DNA of 64,000 nucleotides from Utricularia gibba (Eukaryota; Streptophyta; Magnoliopsida; Lamiales; Lentibulariaceae), in assembly GCA_002189035.1 (NCBI GenBank), contig NEEC01000018.1:310001-374000 (forward strand), written 5' to 3'. Positions 1 through 12,005 of the stretch are shown here, piece by piece. Below the pieces are notes generated by a model. It was given only the letters and a program-made list of their open reading frames with translations. It was not told the origin of the DNA and did not search any database. Each line of letters starts with the position of its first letter. The first letter of the stretch is position 1. A program made the position numbers and the translations under genes.

Positions 1-313
1 CGAATTTAAAAAACCTTTGGATTTAGGACATGTGTTGGCCAAGGCTCATGCCCAATCTTAATGTTTTCAACTTATTTTATTTTGCAATTTATTTTGTTGT
101 AAGAGATAAAGTCCTTTGTTTTTTTTTTTCTTTTTTTCCTGGAAACTTGCATTTCCCAATTCACCCTTATTCTCTATTTATCACTCTCTTCCCCACCCAG
201 CTTGGGTTTGCATTGCACCCCCGTAGATCCGCATTCGGCATAACCAGAAAAAATAAGAAAAAAAAGATCATCCTTTGAATTTCACTGATCACATTTCGCT
301 GTCCGTTGCGTGT
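1..313 (+). promoter_or_regulatory. Upstream region and probable 5' UTR of the MYB gene
   Basis: This lies directly upstream of the MYB start codon. It contains a T-rich pyrimidine stretch near 118-139 and C/T-rich sequence further on, as is common in plant leaders. No convincing TATA box is visible; the best candidate is a weak tatttat at 175-181. The transcription start cannot be placed. The true promoter probably extends beyond the left edge of the window. Confidence 0.3.
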
Positions 314-1697
314 ATGGGTCGATCGCCGTGCTGCGAGAAAGTGGGTTTGAAGAAAGGGCCATGGACGCCTGAGGAAGACCAGAAGCTTCTTGCTTACATT
401 GAAGAACACGGCCATGGAAGCTGGCGAGCCTTGCCGGAAAAAGCTGGTGTGCACTCATTTACCTCTTCCGGTGCATTGAAGACATTTTTATGGATGCCTA
501 ACTGCTTCTTGGTGTAGGGCTCCAAAGATGCGGTAAAAGCTGCAGATTGAGATGGACGAACTACTTGAGACCTGATATTAAAAGGGGCAAATTCAGTTTA
601 CAGGAAGAACAGACCATCATTCAGCTTCACGCTCTTCTTGGGAACAGGTGAAAATTTGTAGTTTTATTTGGGTTAAATTGCCTTTCCTTGATTGACTGGG
701 GATACAACAAAATTGGAATAACGCAATGCAGTTACATTGAGTTTTTTTTTTTTTTTTGTTTCGTTTGCAGGTGGTCAGCCATAGCCACCCATCTTCCTAA
801 AAGAACAGACAATGAGATCAAGAACTACTGGAATACTCATCTCAAGAAGAGATTGACGAAAATGGGGATCGATCCTGTAACCCACAAGCCCATGAATGAT
901 GCGCTTTTGTCGAGCGATGGGCAAGCCAAAAATGCTGCAAATCTGAGTCACATGGCGCAGTGGGAGAGCGCCCGTCTCGAAGCTGAAGCCAGATTGGTTC
1001 GTCAATCCAAGCTCCGTTCCGCCGGATCCACTTCTTCCCAGGTTCCATTGTCAATTAATTATGTTCTCTGAAAAGAAAAAGGAAATTTTTTGGTGTTTAA
1101 TCGAAGAGAAATTTGTGGATTCAGACCCAGAATTCGGAAATGGTCTCGTCTTCAAGCCAATTGCAGAAGCCTGTTGAGCCAATGCCGTGTCTCGATGTGC
1201 TGAAGGTTTGGAGTAATGGGGTCTGGGCGAAAGCGGGTGCCGTCAATGGCGGCTCTACGGCAGTGGGTGAAGTGGAATCACCGACATCGACTCTGACCTC
1301 TGCCACGAGGGCAGGGGACGGCGGAGCGACGAAGGAAAAATCCGGGAACTGGAAACACTTGCCGGAGTTCAAATCCGGGGGGCCGAATCCAGTAGCGCTC
1401 CAGGCATTTCAGGAAGCTTCGCCGACATTCACGGCGGCGGCGGTCTGGCCGCCTGGATCTGTCAGATCGAGTCCGTCGGAGAACGGTGGTCCTTATCCCA
1501 ACTTCGTGGAGAAGTTCACCGACCTGCTACTTAGCACCTCCCCCGGAGAACGGTGCATCGGCGACGAATGCCTGGAGTCGGAGAATGTCAGCGGCAGTGG
1601 GGGCGGGGGCGGCCATTATTTTGAAGACAGTAAGAACTACTGGAATAGCATTCTGAATCTGGTGAATTCGTCGCCGTCCGACTCACCCATCTTCTGA
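314..1697 (+). CDS. R2R3-MYB transcription factor, MIXTA-like (subgroup 9)
   Basis: Nuclear DNA-binding regulator. The coding exons are 314-446, 518-647, 771-1041 and 1125-1697; all introns are GT-AG and the total is 368 codons plus TGA. The protein opens MGRSPCCEK, the usual R2R3-MYB start, which fixes the ATG. R2 carries W17, W37 and W57; R3 carries F70, W89 and W108. The R3 repeat lacks the bHLH-binding signature. After the DNA-binding domain comes the motif [14 protein letters not shown], diagnostic of MIXTA/MYB16/MYB106-type proteins, and the C-terminus ends with the conserved [17 protein letters not shown] block. Known members promote conical epidermal cells, trichome development and cuticle biosynthesis; the role here is inferred from that. 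The third intron (83 nt, after codon 178) is the least certain junction, but without it the frame stops at 1069-1071. The gene appears intact and has no close host neighbour. Confidence 0.93.
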
Positions 1698-4590
1698 AGG
1701 AGGAGAATCAAGACCAAGAATGCCCATGCTTTCATGTGATTATTATTGATGATTAGCTTTTCTAAGTTACGTCAAAATACACGAAATTTAGAAAACTCAA
1801 TCCTCAATTCTTCCATTCATGCACAATTATCATTCATCTCTCCATTATTTTTGGTGCTACAAAATTTGTAAGGAATTGTTTCTAGTAAATTCCTATTCAT
1901 TACTGTAATTTCCCTACTCTCAAGTTCTTGTTCCAAAACATACGAAATACATATTCTCTTAATAAAATAATGCACTACCAATTATGAAGTGTTTCTCCGT
2001 TACGCACTCTCTCATCTACCCTGACCTTTTCAAGCGTAGCTACACTTCCAAATAGATTCCAACTGTTATCTCCAAAAACGGCCCAGTGACGACACAAAAC
2101 TCGAAAAAAATAATAGAAAATCCGTGTCAGTTCTATTTCTGGCCGTTGCTTTGAATCCACTATTTCTTTTTTTATTTCAGACGTTGCATGTCCTATCTCT
2201 CAATATCCAGGGAGTGACATTTCTACTGCGCGAAATGAATTATAATGCGCACGCTGCTTCTGGGCGGATTTGCAGTGATGAGAGTATGCGGGCATGGGAG
2301 AGAAGATGAAAAACACACAAATATCTTTTGGTACAAGTGAAGTTATGGAGTGGGTTTCATGTGGTCCATGCGGTGGATTAATTTGGGGTGGTTTGTTTCT
2401 TTTCTTTGACCCATATAATTGAGGCTCAGCTCAGCTCAGCTCAGCTCAATGGGAACGACGTCGTTGGAAAGATTTGATGATGCAATAATTTAACAACCTG
2501 CTTTGGAACGTAATCAATCAATCATCAGCCCTTGTGTCCATCATCGCCTTGGACTTTGACTCGCCCCTCCTCAGCCTCCACCCACCAACTCGCCTCCTCG
2601 CAAAGGCCTTGTGCGGTGCCACGCTGAGAGAGAAGGACAACGAGGCGTTTTATTTGTATTAAAAAATTTGTGTCCATTACACCCTTAACAAAGAGGCGTT
2701 TCTAATGAATCATGAGTTGAAAATATACAAACCAACAATTGCTCCTTGAAGTTTACTAGTTTTTAGGTGAAAAATAAATGTTTATCAAGACTAAGTCTAC
2801 CTTTAGTTGAAAAGAAAATGAATGAAGAGATTTAGTTTTATTAAAGATTATGTGCAGGCCCAATCTAAAGGAATGTGTAATGACCTTTGAGAAATCAATG
2901 TTATGCACAGAGTAAAGATATAATTTATATAAATAGATTTTATTTAATCTTCAATGAAGTTCTTTTTTTTTTTTAAAGAGGAGAATATAAAATTATAAGA
3001 GTTAAATACTCGAAATAGAAAATATTGTGCAAGTAGAGAATAAATCATTATATTTGATATTAAAATCAAATTCAAATATACAATGATTAAATCCCAATGA
3101 TAACATTGAGTTTATTTGAAAGTAAAATTTTTTAATCATATTTTCTATTGAATTTATTTTATCCTTTATGTAACGTGTGTTTGTTTTTACACAGGTTTAC
3201 TAAACTATTATATCAAACAAATTAAATACGTATCCTTATCCATTCGAACTTGTCTTTAACCACGGCTTGGGAATACAGGGTACCGTACAGAAATGGGCCA
3301 GGAGGTCTCCAAAGGAACTCACAGACTTGATACTAAAGACCATCGAGCGGGCCCAACATGCTTATTATTATTATTTTCACTGTGTTTTATTATAATTATT
3401 GTACTCATTCATTGGACTGGAGTCATTTATGAGGCCAGGCTGCCTTGCATTTAAGAAGCACGTGACTTTTGCATTTGGCTGGTGAATTAATTTCATATTC
3501 CAGTGCTTCTTTGAGATATATGATATGATTGTTAAATAAAATGGGAAAATAATCAACATATATCATCTATTTTTTTATAATTTCATATGGATATAATTTT
3601 AAATTCTCCTTCGCATTTAATTACAATTTGAAGTTTTTGTCTATAATTGGATGTAAAATGGATTCTTCCCCGTGCTCAGAAGATCTCTATTTCCTCGAGC
3701 AATTTATACAAAAAGCAGGAAGAGGAAAACCTCAAATTAATCCTGACGTGAATTTGCAGTGAAGGAAAACAGGCGGTTTCTGCACAATGGAAATTTACAG
3801 AGTTTTCGAAAGAAAAACAACGTGAAAATGAGGTATGTTAGGGCAAACATTGGGGGAAAAAAGTGAGATTCCACATGACTTCCATTTTGGAATAAATCAG
3901 TCCAGTACACAACAGGTTTATAAAGAAAGCTGATTCCATTTTGCATCGCCACTCCTCTAATCCCTTGATCCCATGCACCACAATCTTCATCGAAATTAGG
4001 AATAGTTTGATAGTAGAGGAAAACCGGCTCCAAGAATGGCCTCCTCATATGGAAAACGAACTTGTCCTTATTCTAATATTCATATTAACGTGTGTTGGTA
4101 TAGAAGAAAGGCCTCTTCCAATCGATTCCTTTCATCATTACCCTTACACCTTCGTATTATTTATTTATCGAAATTCTCACAACTTCAACAAAGTCTCTCT
4201 TCATGAGATTCTATCAGGCTTTTACTCCTGAGATCATGTTTATATCTGCCATGCTTTTATCCTTCAATAAGCTTTGCTAGAACTTGATAAGGATTATCAA
4301 AGACATATAGGGACTTTGGAGAGGCAAATTGTACCTTTAGTTGTCACACTTAATGCATTTGATTGAATTTGAAGCCCTTGGTTTCATCAAATAAGCCAAT
4401 CATTGAGATTGCTTCAATGAGTTCCATGAATTCAACTTCTATGGTAGATAAACCAACTCTTAGTTAGTGTTTGGTTGTATAAAATAGATGAATTCAAAGG
4501 GAAGATTATAAATTAGGGTCACGTTTGGTTTTGGAACATCAGGTTTTATTTTTTTATAATAATAGTTTATCTTGTTAAAAAATTGTTATA
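1698..4590. other. Intergenic region downstream of the MYB gene
   Basis: AT-rich sequence holding the MYB 3' UTR and no recognisable gene. Short open frames occur on both strands, but none resembles a known protein or has good coding character. A GCTCA microsatellite lies at 2424-2448. From about 2650 the sequence becomes strongly AT-rich, probably decayed repeats. Confidence 0.5.
2424..2448. repeat. GCTCA pentanucleotide microsatellite
   Basis: Five perfect tandem copies of GCTCA. A simple sequence repeat that could be length-polymorphic. Confidence 0.9.
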
Positions 4591-4815
4591 TAGAACATCA
4601 AATTTTAAAAATTACTTAAATAGAATATCACGTTTTAAAAATTACTTTATTGGAACATCATATTTTAAAACTTACTCTATTGAAATATTACATTTTAAAA
4701 ATTACTTTATTGGAATATCACGTTTTAAAAATTACTCTACCAAAACATTAAGTTTTAAAAATTATCAAAACAATGCATCATGTTTAAAAAAATTGTAGAA
4801 ATAGTGCATCATGTT
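4591..4815. repeat. 30-bp minisatellite
   Basis: Six consecutive 30-bp units (4591-4620, 4621-4650 and so on to 4770), followed by one or two degraded copies to about 4815. Each unit centres on a TTTTAAAAATTACT-type core. One frame stays open across the array and would encode a 10-residue repeat, but this follows from the period being a multiple of three and is not evidence for a gene. Confidence 0.85.
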
Positions 4816-5247
4816 AAGAGTTACAGTTTTGGTTTTTCATTTTAAAAAAATTCGTTTGATACCAAAAGAATACGAAATTTAATTTATTTAAAAGCTACAT
4901 GATAGAGCTATTTAGGAAAAATTATGCAACATGTTTCAAAATAAAATAGAATTTTATTCAATTTAAAAACATCATAAGAATTATTTTAATAAGAACTCCA
5001 AATAAGTAGCCCAATAGTGATCTTCACTAGTTTTGGGATATAGAGCAGCCATTGTGCCATTTACACTTCACAAGCTTTACTCAAGAGCAGCGATGAACTT
5101 AAGGTAACTTGATTTGAAGTCTCAAATAGAATTTTAAAGAAGATATGTTTTCTTAATCACCTGGAATGATAAGACCCAGATGTATAATGAGAGTCTCTAG
5201 TTCCACAACACTTCATATGTGCTTTTCAATTCCAGTGAGATCACCAA
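4816..5247. other. AT-rich intergenic stretch
   Basis: No gene, RNA or element boundary is recognised between the minisatellite and the start of the long inverted repeat. Confidence 0.4.
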
Positions 5248-6571
5248 GGATTACTGACGTATGGAAAATTCTAAAGATGTCGCAAATATTAAGGTTTTCA
5301 CCATCAAAAGTAATTTATAAACTAAACAAAAAAATCATTTATTTGCAAAGAAATTAATGTAGTAGCAGTAAGTCCAGGCAAGTCCATAAAAATTAAATGA
5401 TTTTCAGTGGTCGGTCCTATACATAAGCTATGGGAGGTTTTTGGAAATGAGTTTCTACTCTAACTTAAATTGATAAAAGAGTTATTTTGTTTCTAAACTA
5501 AAAGTAGATAACGAAGTACATAGATCAGATGATGAAAGCATTTAAACATGTTGAACATTGAAAACATAAAACGAAAATAGTGTGCATGTTGATGAAATAT
5601 AATTCAAGAATTAAAATTTGCGAGAAACGTAAAATATTTGTTTTATTCTCCAGTTCTGTGTTCTCCATGTCTTGTTCTAATACTGCATATTCCAAGGCTT
5701 CCTTGTCTTTTGTTCAAGTCTCAGCTGCACTATTGACGTTAGAGATTAGTCTCATTGTCGTGCTGGAACACCTCTTCCATCGTCTTTTCTTCCACTCCAA
5801 TTGCAAAATAAAAAAAAGACTCTCGGGAGACAAAAACTCTCTAAAACAAAAGAATCCTCCTCAAAACAAAAGATATCATTGGGTCAAAGAAGAATACGTT
5901 TTGTTTTGGAGACTTCTTTGGCTACGCGATACCTTCTGTTTTGGGGTAGATTCCTATGTTGCAGAGAGATTTTTCTCTCTCGAGAGCGTTTTTGTAATTG
6001 AAGTGGAAGAGAAGACAAAGGAAGAGGCGTTAAAGTATGATTGGTTGACCGTGGAACTAATCTTTGATGTCTAGAAGTGCAGGTGAGACTTGAACACAAG
6101 ACAAGGCGAACTTGCAATTTGAGAAGAAAAAGACAAGTAGAATAGGAGAATTGGAGAATTGAACAAATATTTTACTTTTCTCTCAAATCTTATTTCTTGT
6201 ATCATACTTCATGAATGTGCACACTATTTCTGTTTCGTGTTTTCAATGTTCAATGTGTTCAATTGCTTTTACCATTCAATTTTCATATTCTGTTATTTGC
6301 TTTTGATTTGGAAAGCAATAGAAGACTTTTATCGATTTAAGATAGAGTGCAAACCTACTTTCAGAAAACTCCGGTTAATTCAGCTTATGTATATGATCAA
6401 CAACTAAAAACCTTTTGCTCTATGTGGATTGACATAGACTTACTACTGCTACATTAATTTATTTGTAAATGAAATGTGGTTTGTTTGTTTAGTTTATCAA
6501 TTTTTTTTATGGAAAAATCTTTAGACTTACTACATTTGTTGAATTTTCCACCCATCAAACCCACATAATCC
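5248..6571. repeat. Long imperfect inverted repeat (fold-back), 20-nt loop
   Basis: The left arm (5248-5892) and right arm (5913-6571) are reverse complements along almost their whole length, with substitutions and small indels, separated by only about 20 nt (5893-5912). Matching anchors include 5820-5892 against 5913-5986, the AATAGTGTGCA block near 5576 against its complement near 6220, and the TTATAAACTAAACAAA block near 5310 against its complement near 6495. A transcript would form a hairpin with a stem of about 650 bp. Sequence related to one arm recurs singly at about 30865-31085, so the arms derive from a dispersed repeat. Open frames inside the structure look like chance. It may be a fold-back transposon or an inverted duplication producing small RNAs. 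Confidence 0.85.
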
Positions 6572-6592
6572 GCCCAACCAAATTTGTCCTAA

Positions 6593-7522
6593 GGCCGTGT
6601 TTGGTAATAAGGATAAGATGAGATAAGATGTGATATCCTAATATGCAAGATAATAATAACGTATTTGGTAAGTGGAAGTAAATTTTTCTGGGATACTTTT
6701 TTCCTTTTTATAAGTCATAAAAGTATCCCCATCAAAACCCCTCTTTAATTTTATACCTTAATGGATAACTTTTTGATTATGAAAAGTCTAAAATACCCAT
6801 AAATACATCTACATCTTGTTTCCAGACACACACTTCTCTGATATGGATATCTGGGAAGGGGTATTTGAGACAGTTTTCCAGACACCCACTTCCATCATGT
6901 GGGTGCCTCGGGAGGGTGTTTGTGAGACTACAACCAAATTTCAGGCACCCACCTTTGCTCATGTGGGTGCCTAGAACCAGATATATCCAAACGTTTCGGT
7001 ACGAACCACGGTTCCGGTTCGAACCGAACCCACCTCTACCTATGTGTATCCTGTATTAATACTATCTATGAAATAAGTAATTTGGTAGAAATCCAACACA
7101 CGGACATAAGTTATCCATAAACCATGCCTATGTGTATCTCACATTAATGGCACCTACGAAATAAATAATGTGGTAGGAGTCCAACACATTTGTGTATTGG
7201 ACTCTTACCAAATTACTTATTTCGTAGGTAACGTTAATATAAAATAATTCAATAAATGAATTTCAATACAGAAAATTGGAGAATGATTGAAGAGCCGAAG
7301 CCAAGAACCTTACCCAGATAAAAAAAATGTAGAAGGGTAAAAATGTTTTTGTTCAAAATCTGTAAAAAGTAATCCAATATATGTCTACAAAACAACTCAT
7401 GGGATATCTTATTGCAACCCATAAATTCCATACTACCAAACATAATGTGTACTTATAGGAGGGATAATTTTTATCTGGTATAAATTATACCAGTATTACT
7501 AAAACTATTACCAAACACGGCC
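6593..7522. mobile_element. PIF/Harbinger-like MITE with TAA target duplication
   Basis: A 930-bp non-coding element with perfect 16-bp terminal inverted repeats GGCCGTGTTTGGTAAT, flanked by the trinucleotide TAA at 6590-6592 and 7523-7525. Such TIRs with a TAA duplication are typical of PIF/Harbinger derivatives. The interior holds more repeats: related AAATAAGTAATTTGGTA-type segments occur near 7070 and 7160 directly and near 7200 in inverse orientation. It carries no transposase and would depend on an autonomous relative. It starts 21 bp after the end of the long fold-back. Confidence 0.8.
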
Positions 7523-7525
7523 TAA

Positions 7526-8330
7526 ATGTATTTCCAAACTGGTCAAGTTTTAACAAGTTTTTGGCAGCTATTCGGTTAACCAAAAAAGCAATTTCTGGTT
7601 TTGTGTGCCACAATCTCTACGTACTCATTTCAGCTTTTCAAGGAAGTGTATTCAAGGTGTCGTATTCCTCATTACATTTTTGACTTAAAATTTCTTAATT
7701 CTAAAATTCAATTTTCTAAAATAAAAAAATTTAGGTTTTCAAACTAAAATATGTCAATGATAATGTTATAAATTCTTTTACTTTTATAAAAAAACTTGCA
7801 TAAAAATTATTTCATTCTTATGGTTGTCACATTTAATCGAGTTGATAACTCTTGCAATTTTTACTTGATAAGGATGTCATATTTTATTTTTGTATAAATA
7901 CTAAAATGCTTCCATGTGTGCCTTATTGTCAACATGAGTTTTTGTTTATTGCAATTTTAGTGTATTATCTGTTTTATATTACAATATTGTTTGGTTACTT
8001 GAGTTTGTATATATGCTAGGGTTAGGATTTATTTAAATTTTTTTGAAGAAATTTTTTTATATTATTTAGTTGAGTTTTTAATCTATGAACAACAATAATA
8101 TCAATGATACATTGGGATTTGTGGTACTATAAAAAAATAGCAGCAGAAATGATGTTAGATAGAAGTGTGCAAGAGTTTAGATGATTGATGGAAAAATGTG
8201 ATTTTTGTAATTTTCGCAACAATAAGTTTTGAAAGATGTGGAATTAATTGTGTGAAACATCATTACACTTGTATCAAAGGACAAGTTATAAAATGTTTAA
8301 GAACTAGAAAAAGCATTTTGAAAACCTTCT
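7526..8330. other. AT-rich region before the first hAT relic
   Basis: No intact gene is seen. The last 200 bp or so may be the decayed N-terminal (BED-finger) part of the hAT-1 transposase, because cysteine-containing fragments appear in several frames, but it is too degraded to call. Confidence 0.35.
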
Positions 8331-8339
8331 GAACTTGTG

Positions 8340-10552
8340 ATTATGATATTATCTAATTTGGAAAATCCAAATTTCGAAGATGAAAGTAGAAGTCATTATT
8401 GTGAAGTTGGAAGTAGCAAGGAGAAAGAAGTGAAGAAAACATCAATGAGAAAGTTCACAAATTTGAAAGATATGGTAGCCAAAGTCAAGGTATTGATTGT
8501 TCATTTTTTTTTTATGATACAAGTATTCCTTTGATAGGTATAGTTCCAAGTATTTTATAAAAATGTTAATGGTGGTATCTAAGTTGCTTGATGTATTAGA
8601 AATTTTGATTAATAGAAATTTCAAATGTTGTTCAAACCAAAATTCTATATCAAATAAATTTGTAAGTCCTAATCTTCATACAAATTGAATACAAAATGCA
8701 CAATAGAATTTTGGGATCTATCAAGGAGCTAGTGCTTGTTTTGTGTTTTCTCAAATGCAAGATTACAAAATAAATATCACACTTATTCTAAGCTCAAATT
8801 AATAGTTGTATGCAAGTTTAGTAACTAAGATCAAATCTAAACACATGCAATATCAAATACAAGTTCTAAGCACAAAATAACAGTAAGATGTCTCAAGGTG
8901 ATTCAGGTGATATAGTATTCAAATTTCTAATCTAATATACAATTTGTCTATATGCATATTATAAATAACCTAAATCTACTTAGGTTGTTTCTTATGCTTT
9001 CAACTAAATCAATCCCCAATATCATCATCAATATCGCTTAGGTCTACCCATGTGCAAAACATGTAAAACTAGATTTACCTGGCTCAACTGCTTTTACCCT
9101 AATCTAATACCTACTATATTTATTTTAATTCGTTGGTCTAACTCTAATTAAGCTTATGAGCTGCACTGCTATTCATTCCCCTCCTAAGGTCTATCCAAGA
9201 AATGTTAGAAATGAAAGCTAATGTTTGAGGTCTTTTTTCTTGAAAAATTGCCTTTTTCTTCCCTTTTGTTCGTGTTGAAAATCTTGGTGTGTGTTCTTCA
9301 CTGATGCTTCCCTTTTCGATTCTCTCCCTCCAAAAATATCTCCTCTCCTTTTTTTTTTCTCAAATGCAGTGTTCTTGACACCAATACTATTCTTGGACAA
9401 TACCTGCAGATGGTGGGTGGTAGAATAGTACTTTTCATCCTCCTTTGGATATTGTGACTACTTTGACTTTATCCACACATCTTTCAGTCCGATTTGCTAC
9501 TAATCCTTCTACTAGACTTAATTAAACATTAGTAACAAGATGGACTAAATCAAAGGCTTTTTTCTGCTTTTATACATAAATATGAAATTAACCTAAACAA
9601 CACACATAACCTAAATCACAACAAAACATGGCAATTTTGTATTATAAAATACTATGAAAATGTGTGTTATCATATTCCTTTATTTCAAACTATTAAGAAT
9701 GAGTTACTTCTTTAGATAGATATAATAAGAATTAATTGGGTTGAGACATGTTACAAGATAATGGCAGATGATTGGATTAATATTTCATCAACAACTTTAG
9801 TCAATTTTCTAATATATAGTCAAAATGTCATTGTTTTTTACATATTTTTGGATTTTTCTTCCAAAGTTAAACATGCAATACATTGTCGTTATTATTTGTG
9901 GAAGTAGTCGAGTGGATTAGAGATAAAAATGTTGTTTAGGATATCATGAATAATGCAAATAATTATTATAAAATCGGAAGATTACTTGAGGAATACTATG
10001 GTATATGTTTTTGGCCATCTTGTGATATGTGTTGTGACAATCTAATGTTCATGATATTGGAATGCTACCTACTATTAAGCTTATTATGAAAAGAGCAATG
10101 GTTTTCTTTCTAGATTTAGATATAATCATGGTCGTCGGATTGTATGATTGAGGTCAAGGAAAAGTTGGAGAGAAATCTTCACATCTTTGGGGATTAGATT
10201 TGGATCAAATTTTCTTGCACTCTTTAGTTTTATGACTCATCAAGATGGCCTACAAGCACTTGCATTGAATACGGAATTTTCAAACTTAGTATTGGGAAAA
10301 GACAAAAAAGGTAAAGATTTTAAAGATATTGTAAGAGATTTTAGCTTTTCAAATGATTGTGAAGTGTTCATCCTTAAACCATTATGAAAGATTATATGGT
10401 CTATTTATGAAAATTATTGAGAAGTGTTGGGAAAGTTAGTTTAGTAAAAAAATTCATGCAACGACTTATTTCTTAAATCCGTACCTTCAATACCTTCCAA
10501 AGCATACAAGTGAATTGGAAAAATTTCTTTATCATGCCATTGATGTATTTGA
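8340..10552 (+). pseudogene. hAT-1: Ac-like hAT transposase relic (DUF659 type)
   Basis: A decayed transposase readable only by switching frames. At 8505-8590 a segment matches the family's 'IPFD' region. After an intrusion of about 1 kb, 9680-10080 reads GYHIPLFQ, then MADDWINISSTTLVNFLIYS, then a region like the family's DNASNY..G.LLEE block, all characteristic of DUF659 hAT transposases. At 10440-10540 it reads HATTYFLNPYLQYLP, the conserved late-catalytic segment. Multiple stops and frameshifts rule out function. It is cut at its 3' end by a Copia solo LTR (10553-12005) and by a second hAT insertion (from 12043). The dimerisation tail was not found with confidence downstream of 17195. Confidence 0.65.
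8630..9650. other. Insertion of about 1 kb inside hAT-1, origin unclear
   Basis: The segment interrupts the hAT-1 reading between its IPFD-like region and the DUF659 segment, so it is probably an inserted element. It is AT-rich and non-coding and resembles LTR sequence in texture. No clear TG...CA ends, TIRs or target duplication could be fixed, so the boundaries are approximate. Confidence 0.35.
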
Positions 10553-12005
10553 TGTTGGGTTTCTCGTAAACATCACATGTCACAAAAGCAGCAGAATTTA
10601 AAAATTTTTGAGAAACCCTCAACGCAAATCTTGGAATACGGTATACATCATATAAGGGGATGCTGAAAATATCTTTCAGTGCACTCTGTTGTTCACCAAC
10701 CGCCAATAGTAGATGGCCTTTATGGTATCCACACGTGGAGCACTCCGTCAATAACCTTCTCAAAACTGTAGAATGCTGGTCGATCTCCTCAGGTGCTAGT
10801 AGAGAAATTCGCCCCCTTATGGATCAGTTTCAAAAAGCACGAAGATGATGGAAGATCTGTAGATCTAAATCTTTTGATAGATATTTGGTAACATATCAAA
10901 TAATATCTCCATAAAGATCTTATCTTGTGGAGATATGCATATGTTCAAAATCTTATCTATATGAGATCTTTTATTTTGAGTTTAATCAATATTTATCTCA
11001 GAATAACTCTCTATTTAATTTATCCACTTTACCAATTACATCTCATGTAATTGTGTCATAGGCTTCTTCAATCAAGGCCATAATAATGGATTTATTAATT
11101 AACTTTTAATTAATCAAATCCATCATTATCGATCATGAGTGATGTCTAGCAACATATCATGATCCCCAAGATATAAGAATAATCAGATGAACTGATTGAG
11201 CCTTTCCATGACCAGCCACCATGCAATGAACAACTTTCATCATACTTATATCTCATTCGATACCAGAACATGGGTATGTGTCTTTCTGTTATATCAAACT
11301 TATAATTACTTTCAAACACTAACACTCAATGATCTATTCAAACAATTCGAGTGTTATTACCCTAGGCCCAGGACTTACTGTTAGGCTTTGATGCATTTAC
11401 TTGAGATATGATCTCATCACTAACATGAGTGATGAATCCTTTATTGATCAATCAACTATCTCCAATCTTAAGGAGTCACATCACTACTCATCCAAATTAG
11501 GCAAGCCATGGTTAGGCTCTCATTAGTAATGAGCAAAAATGTGGGCTTAAGATCAAGATAACTTTGTTGACCTCAAGCCTAAGCTTATTTGCACGGTTGT
11601 CATATTCGAGATCTTGCTACTGACACTTGGTTAGCTTCCCATAATAGCATCTCGAAGATGAGTCATCCAGTGAATCGATTCTCTAATCGACACTCATACA
11701 TAGGTTCTAGTAATCTCATTACATCAATTGTGAGAACCATTGCCTAAACAATTTAAGGAACTCAATGTGTGCCAGCTTATCCGTATTTGTGATATCCTCA
11801 TTTCACAAATATGCTAGCCATGGAGTTTTTAACTTGAGCATAAGTGCTTGAAGAATCTCACATTATGATCTCATCATAATTTCTATAGCACATAGATCAA
11901 GTAAAGGATTTTATCAATGATATAAATTTGATCACAATTCAAAGTAAATATCAAAAGATAAGATTTGCCAATGAGTTGATTATCTCTAAAACACATGCAC
12001 CAACA
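10553..12005 (-). mobile_element. Solo LTR of a Copia element, TSD TTTGA
   Basis: A 1453-bp LTR bounded by TGTTGG...CCAACA and flanked by a perfect 5-bp target duplication, TTTGA (10548-10552 and 12006-12010). It is closely related along its length to the LTR at 45163-46675, which sits beside a tRNA-iMet primer site and Copia gag on the minus strand; that fixes its family and orientation. About 55 bp present near 45670-45727 are absent here. No internal Copia sequence remains, so it arose by LTR-LTR recombination. The insertion lies in the hAT-1 relic. Confidence 0.9.

Noticed and set aside
775-1054. Antisense open frames over the MYB exon
   Set aside because: Shadows of the MYB coding sequence, which has clear family motifs on the plus strand.
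4583-4798. Apparent 10-residue repeat protein
   Set aside because: An artefact of a 30-bp tandem repeat whose period is a multiple of three.
5580-6074. 164-codon open frame on the plus strand
   Set aside because: It spans the left arm, loop and right arm of the long inverted repeat, has no family resemblance, and would require translation through the hairpin.
5248-6571. Called as a MIRNA gene
   Set aside because: The stem is far longer than plant pri-miRNAs and no recognisable mature miRNA is seen; kept as a fold-back of unknown role.
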